A stretch of DNA of 64,000 nt from Pectinophora gossypiella (Eukaryota > Arthropoda > Insecta > Lepidoptera > Gelechiidae): the NCBI RefSeq assembly GCF_024362695.1, contig NC_065424.1, forward strand, positions 8,310,786-8,374,785, read 5' to 3'. Of this stretch, positions 31,994 through 42,462 are shown in pieces; position 1 is the stretch's first letter; every line of letters starts with the position of its first letter. Made by a program: the position numbers and the translations under genes. A model generated the notes under the pieces. It searched no databases. It was not told the DNA's origin and worked only from the letters and a program-made list of their open reading frames with translations.

Positions 31994-32281
31994 AAACGAA
32001 ACGTCAATAGCAGTTGAAAGATTTACCAGAGATTACTTATCTAGGGTAACCTTTAAGCAGCCTAAGTTGGTTTGTTAAGTACTTCGTTAAATATTCTGTC
32101 TTATAAGCTGTTGGTTATCTAAATAAAATAATTACTGTATGCTCAACATCTTTCAAGAGGACATAGGTACCTAAATAACTATCGAATTTTCTACCAATTA
32201 GATTTTATTCCTGCCCTATTGTGTATTTTCATCAAACGTGACTTAAGAATTGTGATCACACAAAAGCCATTCATCAAGAAT

Positions 32282-32338
32282 TGAATTGAACCTCCGGATC
32301 GTGAGCCCAGCGCTCTACCACTGGACCACGGAAGTCGG
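32282..32338 (-). repeat. SINE-A head fragment
   Basis: Minus strand GACTTCCGTGGTCCAGTGG through the anticodon-arm equivalent. The B box is mutated. Confidence 0.5.
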
Positions 32339-32436
32339 TAGTAAACAGTGGTGGTATGAACGGGTGTGGCGTGATGACGTACCTTGAGGCAGCGTGCCGA
32401 TATTTAAATTATATTGAAGCGAATTATTATTATTGT

Positions 32437-32545
32437 ATGGCCCGGAAGGCAAGAGGAAAACCACTGCCCTATTTTCCCTAAAAAAGTAACATGGAGAATG
32501 CTACACCGACAAGAGCGTGTCTCTTAATTTTGTGATGATTAGATT
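32437..32545 (+). repeat. LINE-8 3' tail
   Basis: GGAAGGCAAGAGGAAAACCA, CCCTATTTTCCC and CACCGACAAGAGCG; also found at 38388-38500, 49835-50012 (minus) and 53130-53430. Confidence 0.65.
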
Positions 32546-32671
32546 GAGGCGAATACACCACGGATATCTGATTTTATAACTAACCAATGGAAAAATGAAA
32601 AAGATTCTAATAAAGTAATTTGTCTTTTTTATAACGTCACCAAAATATTTCAAAGAAAGCATGAAATACTT

Positions 32672-32862
32672 ATTCTACAAATTCAAATTCAAAAATATCT
32701 TTATTCAGTAGGTAACACAGTTACACTTTGTATCGTCAATTTTTACATAACGAACGTCTCATCCGCCTAAAACTACTGCAGCTTCTCACAACCTGTATAG
32801 CCGGGGAAAAGAAGCTGCAAGAAAAACCTCGGCACAGGGCCTTAGACGTTCCTTAAAAAGAG
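32672..32862 (-). mobile_element. LINE-4 3' end
   Basis: Minus strand: GGCACAGGGCC-type start reversed, then CCCCGGCTATACAGGTTGTG, AGCTGCAGTAGTTTTAGGCG, ending TTTTTGAATTTGAATTTG. 5'-truncated. An AAG-repeat sits near 32918-32931. 32863-33100 is otherwise unassigned. Confidence 0.75.
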
Positions 32863-33100
32863 GAGTGGAAATCTCTTATTGGAACCCTACATCCCAACAG
32901 GGGATAATAGGATTACAAGAAGAAGAAGAAGCCATGTATTACAATAAGATGTATTTATGTAATAAAGTAAACCCTATGACGTCCTAGGACGAACAAAAAT
33001 CTGCGGCTAATATTTATTATTTCAAACCAAAATCAACCTAATTCAGTTAAGTAATGTAGTATTAGTACGACCTCTAATCACACCCCGGAGACAAATAACC

Positions 33101-33165
33101 TTGTTTTACACAGACACTACACATTGACGTTATCGTACACGCGCATCTGTGTGTGTGACGTCAGA
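33101..33165 (+). repeat. Repeat E end (inverse of 45215-45290)
   Basis: CCTTGTTTTACACAGACACT and GACGTTATCGTACACGCGCA match the minus strand at 45215-45290 over about 65 bp. Confidence 0.65.
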
Positions 33166-33329
33166 GGGCTGCTAATAACGACGTCTAATTTAACCGTCAT
33201 TTACTTATGGTACTGCTTACGAAAAAAGATTTTATAACTATCAGTTAATATTTATGTACGTATTTACCACACAAATCACAAACAATTGCTTCTATGCTGT
33301 ACTGGGAGCAAATAAAAAACATAGAAAAC

Positions 33330-33560
33330 GTTCAGCTGCTTGTCTTCCCGGGCATGTCGTAAAAACCGACAGAGGGATTGTGTCCTCTAACATGATGGAC
33401 TAATGTTATGGGCGATAGGCTGATCCCTTATCACCATAAGGTTCATCATATCCAGCTTACGACATCGTATCAACAGTGGCTGCAAGTTGTCTTTGATTAC
33501 TTGTGGCTCTGCCCACCCCATTAGGGATTACGGGCGTGAGTTTATGTATGTATGTATGTA
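33330..33560 (+). mobile_element. LINE-3 3' end, longest copy
   Basis: Includes GAAAACGTTCAGCTGCTTG, ACGACATCGTATCAACAGTG, the CTGCCCACCCCATTAGGG block and a tail of TATG repeats. No coding portion is present. Confidence 0.75.
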
Positions 33561-33948
33561 TCACAAACAAAAAACTTTGAACAATAGGGTATCAATTAAA
33601 AAAAAATAGGCTTTACATTTTACTTAAAAATTCACTGAACTAATTAATTGCAAATTATTAACATGAGTTGATGAACAATCACCATGAAAAATAAATATTT
33701 GTAAACGTCATAGAAGCGAGCCGGCGCGGGCATTTACTGTGAGATCAAATATTCGAATCACACTAAAGAAGCTTATCGACTGAAGCGTACTGTCTGTTTT
33801 CTTTGTATGTTTCTTGTGTACAAATAAATAAAGAACGTCGGCGTCCAATCAGAAAATTCGAACATATAACTGAACTGATAAAAAATTAAAATAACGGTCC
33901 GCGCGCAGCCTTCTCAATTCAAGTCTAAGCTATGTAGGGGTGAGGTAA

Positions 33949-34506
33949 GGGTCTATATTAAAATCCATAATTGAAAATGCCTATATTGAAAATCCGTAAT
34001 CATTTAAACACATAATCATTAAAATCCTTAACTTTAAAATATTATATATTTAAAAAGTATATCTTTAATATACATAATGTCAATAAAAATAACGATTAAA
34101 ATATATAATTAACACCCTTAATTTTAATACCCATAAAAGTTGAAACACATACTCTTAATATAATATAATGCAAATAATAAAACAGTTTGATGACGAATAT
34201 GACGATATTATTGTAAATGTTGATTTTACCATTACCACTCTTTCAATACACTCATACCTACTGTCCAGAGACAGGTATTAACTACATAATTATTATGTTA
34301 ATATTATGGATTTGCAGATTTATTGTTTTTATGCTATGAATTTTAATGTTATAATTTTTAAAAGTATGGATTTTTATTAATATGCGTAATAATGATATAT
34401 ATTTTTAAGTTATTCATTCTAATTGGTATGCAAATTGCAGTTATGTCAAGTCTGTTATGAATTTTCAAAATAGGGTTTTTAATTTTATGCAACTTAAGGG
34501 ACACCC
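33949..34506. mobile_element. AT-rich DNA element in repeat E, 9-bp TSD
   Basis: GTGAGGTAA at 33940-33948 and 34507-34515 bounds 558 bp whose ends are GGGTCT... and ...ACACCC (short TIR, GGGT/ACCC). The interior is very AT-rich. ATAATCATTAAAATCC-like phrases fill the left half and their inverse (ATGGATTTT, ATGAATTTT) the right half, so it can fold imperfectly. The flanks join to reconstruct repeat E. A 9-bp TSD is compatible with a Mutator-like or related superfamily (inference). Confidence 0.65.
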
Positions 34507-34610
34507 GTGAGGTAAACCTAGCTCAGCCGCTGCGATGGTGGGGAGTAAAGAGTTGCCGTTCTACACGTAACATTATTTCTTATTCTATGACAGTACCCTT
34601 CTACGCCCGA
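34507..34610 (+). repeat. Repeat E, part after the insertion
   Basis: GTAAACCTAGCTCAGCCGCT and GAGTTGCCGTTCTAC continue repeat E from 33912-33948. 34611-34934 is unassigned. Confidence 0.6.
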
Positions 34611-34934
34611 CCTACGTATCAGCCAAGCGTGATTCGGCGCATGTCAAAACAATGGTTCTGTGGATATTTGCATTGGCAAACATGTAGGAAGCAAACCTAG
34701 AACAATATTTGCCTATGGCTTGGGAACACGGAAGAAAAGTTCAAACATGCGTGTATTCATACCTAATCTCTAAGGGCCCTATCTCACTAGGACACCATAA
34801 TGGCGTCATCAACAAAATGTATGCAGTTGTTTAAAAGGGTAACACCTGGTTGCGCAACCATTTTTTTTTCTTGAGGGACTTTCCAGGCTAATTATATCTA
34901 AATCGTTGTGCCGCCGTCAATATCCATTGCAGGT

Positions 34935-35302
34935 GTGTTATGCTCTCTCTCTATTTAAGAGCTGCGCTCTTGTCGGTGGAGTAACCGCCATTCCTCTCTT
35001 CTTCCCGCCAAAACCTTCACCTCCCGATACGACACGACCTGCACCTTCTCTTTTATTTGTTTCATAAATGTTATCCTAGGTCTACCCCTTCCTCTCTTCC
35101 CTTCAATTTTTCCTTCTATAATGTTTGTTATAAATGAATCGTGTCGTATCAGGTGGCCAATCCTATTTCCTCTCCGGTTCTCTATACTCTTCAATATGGT
35201 TCTCTTTTCTTCAACTCTTTCCAGCACTTTTTCATTTGACACCATTTCAGTCCAGCTTATACCCTCCATCCTTCGCCAACACCACATCTCAAACGCTTCC
35301 AA
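34935..35302 (-). pseudogene. RTE-like LINE ORF2 C-terminus (RTE-A)
   Basis: The 115-codon minus frame reads FEMWCWRRMEGISWTEMVSNE..., RTILKSIENRRGNRIGHLIRHDSF..., EGKRGRGRPR... and REEWRLLHRQERSS, a classic C-terminal region of insect RTE/CR1-like LINE polyproteins. It is followed by a short 3' UTR (CTCTTAAATAGAGAGAGAG). The copy lacks the RT catalytic domain. Related fragments: 58296-58465 and 51000-51050. Confidence 0.8.
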
Positions 35303-35309
35303 ATGGTGT

Positions 35310-35527
35310 AAATGGAGATATACAATAGAAGGATATTATATAATGACCAATTTGGAAAAAATCCTTAAAAAAATGTTTTGTACGATCTAGTTTGAACCGG
35401 CGAGCGTGCAACCAGTTGTGGAGTTAGCAAGAGAAGTATGTCAGGATCGAAGGAAATGGAATTCCATAGGCTCCGCTTGCCCTGGAGGGAAACCAGTTTA
35501 TGTGTCAGTTTATGTATGTAGGTATTA
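35310..35527 (+). mobile_element. LINE-2 3' end
   Basis: TTTTGTACGATCTAGTTTGA, TCAGGATCGAAGGAAATGG and a TATG tail. Damaged C-terminal frame. It lies head to head with the RTE-A fragment. Confidence 0.65.
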
Positions 35528-35990
35528 ACTTAATATTTCTTCATACAACATTCGGCTCCAGACTTCGACCACATTTTCTCGATAAATATCAGCCGTCGGT
35601 AAGTGTATGTGACGCGCCCCGAGTCCGTGTGCCAAAACAAACGATTATAATTGACACCCAGACAGACATATTTATTATTAGTTTTATTTTCAACGGACGA
35701 TTTGGGTGAAGGACGGGAGTGAACGGCGCCGTAAATATAATTGATTTCTTTCTCAACATGCTGAAATTAATGAAAGTTATTTTATTATTTATAGACTCGT
35801 TATTAAGTTTATGGTTATTATCTGGCTTGGAAATTGAGTCATAATCGGATACGTAAGACTAGATGACGACTTCATCAAATGATATACTTTTGACGAGGAG
35901 TCTGAACGATACTTTAGTGTTAGCACTCAATGGAATATGTAAGTACGGAGCTGTTGAGATATGACGTCATCAATATTCGTAGTTAGAGCA

Positions 35991-36288
35991 TCATCATCAT
36001 CATCAGCCCATTAACGTCCTCACTGCTGGAGCATGGGCCTACCCTATGGATGGATGGGGAGATCGGGCCTTAAACTATCACGCGGGCCCAGTGCGGATTG
36101 GTGGTTATTAACGACTGCTAATGCAGCCGGGACCAACGGCTTAACGTGCCTTCCGAAGCACGGAGGAGCTCGAGATGAAAACTTTTTTTTGTGGTCACCC
36201 ATCCTATGACCGGCCTTTGCGAAAGTTGCTTAACTTTAACAATCGCAGACCGAGCGCGTTTACCGCTGCGCCACCGAGCTCCTCAATC
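35991..36288 (-). mobile_element. SINE with tRNA/5S rRNA chimeric head, 10-bp TSD
   Basis: AGTTAGAGCA at 35981-35990 and 36289-36298 defines a 298-bp insertion. Minus strand starts GAGGAGCTCGGTGGCGCAGC (tRNA-like 5' half with A box), then switches to AAGTTAAGCAACTTTCG, GGCCGGTCA and GGATGGGTGACCAC. These are in the order of the 5S rRNA box A, intermediate element and box C. An A-run, the core shared with SINE-A/B (GTGCTTCGGAAGGCACG) and a tail with CCAGCAGTGAGGACGTTAAT and GATGAT repeats follow. No tRNA B box is seen. Confidence 0.85.
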
Positions 36289-36289
36289 A

Positions 36290-36368
36290 GTTAGAGCATA
36301 GAATAAGGAATAATACTACGCATAGAACGGCAACAGTTGTGAAAAACAGGATAATGCTAGGGATGATA
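36290..36368. repeat. Repeat E end joined to a SINE-C tail fragment
   Basis: AATAAGGAATAATACTACGC-type repeat E end to 36331, then GTGAAAAACAGGATAATGCT, the SINE-C terminus. Confidence 0.5.
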
Positions 36369-37075
36369 CGTTTTGTTTTATGTTTTCAAAATGTCATTGA
36401 AGTCAAACAGAAATAATTAACGTTTCGTTCATTGCAGTAACTTACCAAGTTCAGCGCCATCTATCCAGCAGCTAGGAAAACTGAAGATCCCGCACTCAAT
36501 CCATCCACACACATCACATAAACAAACACTGAAACCAGAGAATTCTCAAGTGTCATCGTAAAATCCTCCTTTCTCTTTTTCTTTTAGCAGCATCCTTTTC
36601 TAACGCATAGCAGCGTCTTTTTTTACTGGAATGGGCAAGAAGGTTCCACCCGAAATTATTCGAGAAATGGAGTCGACAATTCTAGAATGTGTCCATAGGG
36701 TATATAAGGAGTGGGAAAAACAAGGAGAGTTCAGTTTCTAAAGCGATTGGAGAAAGAAGAAGTGGAAAAGTGAAAGTGATAGAGGAAGTGAAGAACAGTG
36801 TTAAAAGCAAGTGTTTAGTGCAGTGTTTAAGTGTAGTGTTTCGTGTGGTGTTCAAGTGTCACGTAAAGTGCGAAATAGACAGAGTCTCAGTTGATCCGCG
36901 TAGCTCTGTGCAAGTGCTGTATCGCATGTGAAGGGAATAAATTCTCATATGCATTACTCCAAAATCGACCTTTTCTGTCCTGTGCATAAGTACTCTGAAA
37001 CCAGTCACTACGTTAATTACAGATATACTGGCTGGCTGCTTTGATAAATCAGATGCACAAACATCAATCAATAAT
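36369..37075 (+). other. Unassigned interval, weakly LTR-like
   Basis: Contains a TATA-like GGGTATATAAGGAG at about 36699 and, 235 bp on, AATAAA at about 36938, the spacing of a Pol II unit or of R/U5 in an LTR. No paired LTR, primer-binding site or TSD could be read, so a solo LTR is only a possibility. The 80-codon frame at 36689 has no motif. Confidence 0.2.
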
Positions 37076-37215
37076 CAATCAATCAATAATACTTTATTGC
37101 ACAACGACATATACACAGGACATAAACATACGAATAAAAATAAGCACAATAGGCGGCCTTATTGCTAAACAGCAATTTTTTGCCAGGCAGCCTTAGAAGA
37201 AAAAGTTTAAATGCA
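37076..37215 (-). mobile_element. LINE-9 3' end
   Basis: Minus strand: TTGCTGTTTAGCAATAAGGC, CGCCTATTGTGCTT and ending GCAATAAAGTATTATTGATTG. Another copy at 50380-50500, and a start of one at 63953-64000. 37216-37574 is AT-rich and unassigned. Confidence 0.65.
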
Positions 37216-37574
37216 TTGGAGCACGGGATGGAGCAATAAACATAATGATACCAACATAACTAAAAAATACCGTAAATAAATATATATTATATATAAATAT
37301 ATACACAAACGTACATACAAATAGCCTATACAATATAACAATATATAGGTAAACATCCGCAGATTGAATTAAGTATGTAATGTACTAAACAGGAACTCGC
37401 GTCATACAAACACGAGTGTAATTCAATTAAGAAAAATCTTCATTGCGCCGCCGTGTGAGTTGTGATCGAGTTAGTATAACTCCGTATAGTTAAAGATTAC
37501 GTTGTCGCGTGAAAACGGCATATTATTTAGAGTTACTTAAAAACCGGCGAGCATAAAGTCTTTGGTGAGAGTGG

Positions 37575-38008
37575 AGGAATCGAAGGTGGTGTCAGGATCG
37601 TATTGCGTAGCATCTGCGGTGTTGTGTGATAGAGTAAGAAACAGTGTGATAAGTGATAAGACAGAGATGTGGTGTAAGAGACGATATAGTGACTAAGATT
37701 GAGAAGGGAATGTTAGGTTGGTTTGGACACGTATAGTGGATGAAGGTTAATAGAATTGCGAAAGCGGTATATAAAGCGAAAGTTGATGGTAGGGCTGGCA
37801 GAGGAAGACCTAGAAGGAGTTACATTGACCAAATTGGAGATTTCCTTAGAAAAGGTTTAGTACGATCTACTCTGAACCGGCGTGCGTGTATGAAGCGATT
37901 GATGAATGTGGAGGAAACAAGAGAATTGTGTCAGGATCGAAGCAAATGGAATTCTATAGTCTCTGCTTACCCCGGTGGGAAATAGGCGTGAGTTTACGTA
38001 AATATATA
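37575..38008 (+). mobile_element. LINE-2, longest 5'-truncated copy
   Basis: From about 37605 a broken frame reads LRSICGVVLCDRVRN..., then GWFGHV; the open part 37740-37985 gives NRIAKAVYKAKVDGRAGRGR..., FLRKGLVRSTLNRRACMKRL and YPGGK stop. This is the C-terminal domain of an RTE/CR1-like ORF2. It ends GGCGTGAGTTTACG. Confidence 0.82.
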
Positions 38009-38500
38009 CGTATGTCAGGATCGTAGTGGTTCAGGATGGAAGTGATGAAAAAAAAGTGATGTCCTCCCAGACCTATCCGTCGATGGCGACACCCTTAGCT
38101 AGTGTTAGCCTGGGCTCTTGCGTAAACCGGGTGGAATACCTGCGTTATAGGGATGTCTTGAAACGTCATCTGACTGCTATTGGCACGTCTAGTGAATCGT
38201 GGGAGAAGCTTGCCACTCAGAGATCGGACTGGCGATCTGCTGTCGAATCGGGATTAAAAAACTTTGAACGAACCCGTCTTGAAGATCTTGACGCCAAACG
38301 CAACCTTTGGGGTTGCCTGGAAGATATTGCTGCATGAGCAATAAGGCGGCCTGTTGTATCTGTTGTCCTTATTTTTGTATCTTGCCTCAGACAGAGTACT
38401 GCGGGGCGGAAGGCAAGAGGGAAACCACTGCCCTATTTTTCCCTAAAAAGTAGCATGGAAAATGCTGCACCGACAAGAGCGTGGCTCTTGAATTGATGAT
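38009..38500 (+). mobile_element. LINE-8/9-type C-terminus and 3' UTR
   Basis: Frame to 38337 reads RYRDVLKRHLTAIGTSSESW..., RSDWRSAVESGLKNFERTR, LEDLDAKRNLWG and stop, resembling C-termini of CR1-like LINE ORF2s (RF.D..KR.L...G, W..AA.DR..WR). It is followed by GAGCAATAAGGCGGCCTGTT (LINE-9-like UTR), then the LINE-8 tail ending GATGATGATT. It could be one family with a long UTR or two adjacent pieces. Confidence 0.6.
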
Positions 38501-38660
38501 GATTGATATTTAACTAATCCACTGTCACAAGATGCATCTAATCGGCTTTCTTTCACCTTTCTTCCATCTGAATAATATTACGATGGTTTCGCCGTCTGCA
38601 GCAGTTGTAAGGTGGTGGAGTTAATTGAAAATGGCTCGTGGTAATCTTCAACTATTTATA

Positions 38661-39120
38661 CATACATACATACATACATAAACTCACACCCGTATTCCAC
38701 ACTAATAATAACTTTATGACTTTACTTTATGATAATAACTTTCATTATTATTATTTTTTTATGATTTTGGTATGTTATTCTTTTTGTTTCTGTTTTTTTT
38801 TTCTGTGTATTGATTTCCGTGTGGTTTCTGTCCTGTGTTGAATGTAATGTACCTGTCTGTATGTGTCTGTGGTGTCCGGGAGTAATAAATGTTTCTTTCT
38901 TACTCCCTAACGGGGTGGACAGAGCCACAAGTAATCAGACAACTTGCAACCACTGTTGATACGATGTCGTAAGCTGGATATGATGAACCTTATGGTGATA
39001 AGGGATCAGCCTATCGCCCACAACATTAGTCCGTCATATTAGAGGACACAATCTGTCGGATTTTACGACATGCCCCGGAAGACAAGCAGCTGAACGTGTT
39101 CTATGTTTTTACCGTTTCAA
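38661..39120 (-). mobile_element. LINE-3 3' end split by another LINE tail
   Basis: 38661-38692 (CATA repeats, AAACTCACACCCGTATT) and 38903-39120 (the rest of LINE-3, minus) are separated by about 210 bp that end GGGAGTAATAAATG(TTTC)n in plus orientation. The inserted end matches the 38-bp insertion in MITE-2 at 24.4 kb. 39121-39190 holds a related TTTC-rich tail. Confidence 0.65.
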
Positions 39121-39449
39121 TCGTTTTATACGTGTCTGTGGTGTCCTAAATAATAACTGTTTCTTTCTTACTTTTCTTTCTTTATATTTTCACATCCTCG
39201 CTTCTTATCTAACCGCAGCCATCTTCCTTCAATAGGGATAAAGTCATCTTTTATTTAGAAAACGACTTATTCGGAGAAAAATTCTTTGTCAATTTTTAAG
39301 AAATACCGGGGGAGATAAGAAACTGAACGTATTATATGTATTTTGACGTGCCCGTTAAGTCCACCAGAGACTTCAACAAGAATTCAAATAAAGAGAGATT
39401 TGTACTAGTTGCTGTTTTGTGTATATTTCTTCTATTTTTTTTTTATTTC

Positions 39450-40109
39450 TGCAGACACATCCTAATTTTATTCTAACCAACTCGAATCTCCTATCTTCTA
39501 TCTTCTTTTTTTTACCTGTTATTTTCTTTATCCGCAGAAAAGGAAAGGGACGGATGATTGACAGCTATTCTATTTAAAATTATTGAATAAATGATAACCC
39601 TGGCAAACTAAATAGGCCTCTCGCTGATATGCAAACCGTTTGACGTGTGCTGTCAACTTAATTCTATCGGGTTATTGGCCAATTTAACATTTTTGGATGG
39701 TTATTGTTGTAACTCCTGCCTAAAACTGACGTACGTTCCAATAAGTATGCCTATCGATTACCCGTCCCTTTCCCTTTCGGCGGATAAGACAAAGAGAGGT
39801 ATAACTTAAAATTAAATTAAATGGTGTGAACTGGAAACAGCTTTTTTTGACGCGACTTATAGTAGATTTGCCGCAGATAGCATTAACTACTTGGCCGGAC
39901 AAATGGGGAGCGCTGAAGGCTCTCACCCGGTACAACGTTTAAGACAACAGGCCTGAGGGTGCCCAGTTGGACGCGAATCTCGGCTCAGGGCCTCGTCTGA
40001 GAGGAAATATATTTGAAAGAATTAATCGACCCGAGCGGGGATAAGCGTTGATTGAGGGAAATCGTCGACCACGCCGGCGGGGTCGATATTGGGGACTGGA
40101 ATCAGCACC
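39450..40109. mobile_element. Harbinger-like MITE interrupted by a Jockey LINE end
   Basis: MITE sequence 39450-39841 is followed by the LINE fragment and resumes at 40095 with ACTGGAATCAGCACC plus AAT, the usual right end. The left terminus is blurred by T-rich sequence. Confidence 0.72.
39842..40094 (-). mobile_element. Jockey-clade LINE 3' end, ~12-bp TSD
   Basis: ACTGGAAACAGC (39830-39841) and ACTGGAATCAGC (40095-40106) flank it, a TSD with one mismatch. Contents: poly(T) on plus, then the 3' UTR and a little C-terminal coding sequence, as at 59892. About 253 bp. 40110-40339 is unassigned. Confidence 0.8.
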
Positions 40110-40339
40110 AATATGCTCTTTATGCTCCAGTCAGCAATCAATAAACGCCTGAACATCTACCCCACGACGCTTCAGCCACTAATTTGTTTCACAACACTTA
40201 AATTAATAAACGAGCAATTAGGAATTAGTACTGTCACACGCAAAACTGCTTATCTTAATAATAAAGGCGGCTTAAGCCGACGATATAACAAGGAGGTCGA
40301 CAAGCACCATTGAGGCTTGCAACTAGACACGCAAACACT

Positions 40340-40595
40340 TGCTCAGCCGTTGAACCTCAGTGAGTTCCAACCCGCAGTGTTTGGGCTAGTATCTCGGGAC
40401 TATCGGCTTAGCGTGCTTTCTGAAGCTCGGAATCATCTTACTTTTTCGGACAATCAAATGATTTATACCTGCAATGTCCTTACCAAACAAAGGACAGTCT
40501 CACAAAGTGATTTCGACAATGTCCCCATCGGGAACCGAACCCGGCCTCCAGGTCGTGAGCCCAGTGCCCGAACCACTAGACCACGGAGGCTGTTA
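40340..40595 (-). mobile_element. SINE-B copy, tail missing
   Basis: Head (GCCTCCGTGGTCTAGTGG, damaged B box GGTTCGGTTCCC), core (altered: CCGAGCTTCAGAAAGC) and part of the body are present; the end is diverged. 40596-41134 is unassigned. Confidence 0.7.
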
Positions 40596-41197
40596 AAAAG
40601 AATACGGCAGACCGAAAATCCCAAAGCCTTGCAAATGCCAAGGCATTTAAAATGACTCATTGAACAATAGCGTCGCATCCAGTTGCGATGGTAAATAAAT
40701 ATCGCTGTCTAGAGACAGAGGGGTAATATTTTTGTCTTGAGTGCGTCGTTAGGCTGTTTCGAGTAGGCGCAGTCGTAGTCCGAGAGTAGGCGCTTTTGTG
40801 CACGATTGTACCGGTTTTTGCTTTGAAGAATTAGCCTCTGTCTGAGTTACGACGGGAATGTCTTATTGAGGTTCTGGGTTCGTTTTAGGGGTTCGAAATG
40901 GGTTCTTGGGGTACTAAGATGGGTTTTAATTAGGGCGCGGGCAATAAAAGACGAATGGCGGGATTTTATTGTTTGAATAATTTATGTAAGTATTTCGTTA
41001 ATGTGATTGTGAAATATTCGGTAAGGATTATTCTACATTCTACAAAACACTAGTTCTAACCGGTGTGTGCGAGCGAATGACATAATTCGCGTGCGCTCTC
41101 TTACTATTTTTATACGGCTTACGAATCAAATGATGGATGTACTTCTGACTACCCCGATCCGGAATATAGTCGTGAGCTTATGTTATACAGCCCTCAG

Positions 41198-41765
41198 TAG
41201 TGATGAAAGAAACTAAGTCTTTTAAGGCCTATTAAAAAGACTAGCCTTCATTTTAAAGGACTCGACTCTAAAATGAAGACTAAAGGTTCGAGTTTTTATT
41301 AATAAGACTTAGTCGTTGTATTATAAAGGCTAAACGACTATAGTTGTTTTTAAAAAACTTAAAGACTAAAATGACTGAAGTTGTTTTTAAAAGGACTAGC
41401 ACTTGAGTATTACACATGACTCATGCATCATCTTTTGTGTCCTACTAACCACATAGATAGAAAAAAAAACATAAGTTATATTCAGAAAGGTTTAATGATT
41501 TTTGTATTATAATACGACATGCATCATGCACGAAGGACTAGCGCTCGCGCTGCTAAAGGCTATAAGGCACTTTCAGTCCTTTTAGTCGTTTTAGTCTTTT
41601 AAGCCTTTTACGTTATAAGGTTAAAGACTACGACTGAAATTAGTCGTTATTTGTAGTCTTATGACTAAAGACTAAAGGGTTACAAGACTAATTTAGTCGT
41701 AAGGCGTTAAAAATTAGTCTAGTCTTTTTAATAGGCCTTGAAAGACTAAGTTTCTTTCATCACTA
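41198..41765. mobile_element. hAT-type MITE with 8-bp TSD GCCCTCAG
   Basis: GCCCTCAG at 41190-41197 and 41766-41773 bounds 568 bp. The TIRs start TAGTGATGAAAGAAACTAAG and extend about 45 bp. An 8-bp duplication with TAGTG termini is diagnostic for hAT. The interior is packed with AGACTAA/AGTCGTTTTAGTC motifs in both orientations, forming many nested hairpins. No ORF. Confidence 0.88.
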
Positions 41766-41773
41766 GCCCTCAG

Positions 41774-42462
41774 CGTTTCCCACTAAATCGGCCAAAAAGT
41801 AAGGAAATTAAATCTCCAAACACATATCCCTCCTTTTCGTTTCGTAGTCGGGTATAAAACTGCGCCTCTAGTATTGAGCTCTGGTTGTAAATTGCTCCTC
41901 TCAACCCGAGTGAGGTAATTCCCAAGCCCTCTCGCCGATTATAAAGAACGTCACTTTAACTTTCATTTATATTCTAAACTCGAGCCGCGGCCTACCCCAG
42001 CTCACCTTATTTTATTTATAATTGCATTTGACTTAAGGAAAGTGTGACGGTTTAGTGCACGGATTAGAAGAAAGATAACCTCTTTCGATGGGCCAAGTGA
42101 GCCCGAAACGCGCGCCATACAAGTATGAGCAAATAGTTCATACTTCAACTTTGCACTCCACTCGTCAGCAAACTTTACAACGCATGGAGCTCCGCGATGC
42201 GTTTCAGTCAGCGTTGCGTCAATAGATGGCGTTACTTCTGCAGTTTTCGTATTTTTTCCATTTATTCGTTTAGTGTTTAGTTCTGACCCTATGAAATGTT
42301 AGTTGGCGAAATCTTCCATACATTATCTCTAAGTTAAGCCATAATTTTGAAGTATTTACTGCAGATATCATATTGAAAACGTGCATCAAAAGTTGGTGTC
42401 TATTCAATTTGTGAACAAACACGAAGCTGTCACACACACATGTCAACTAGGTTAGCTATTAA
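41774..42462. other. Unassigned interval
   Basis: No repeat pair, ORF or RNA gene recognised. The interval 42566-43050 is likewise blank. Confidence 0.35.
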
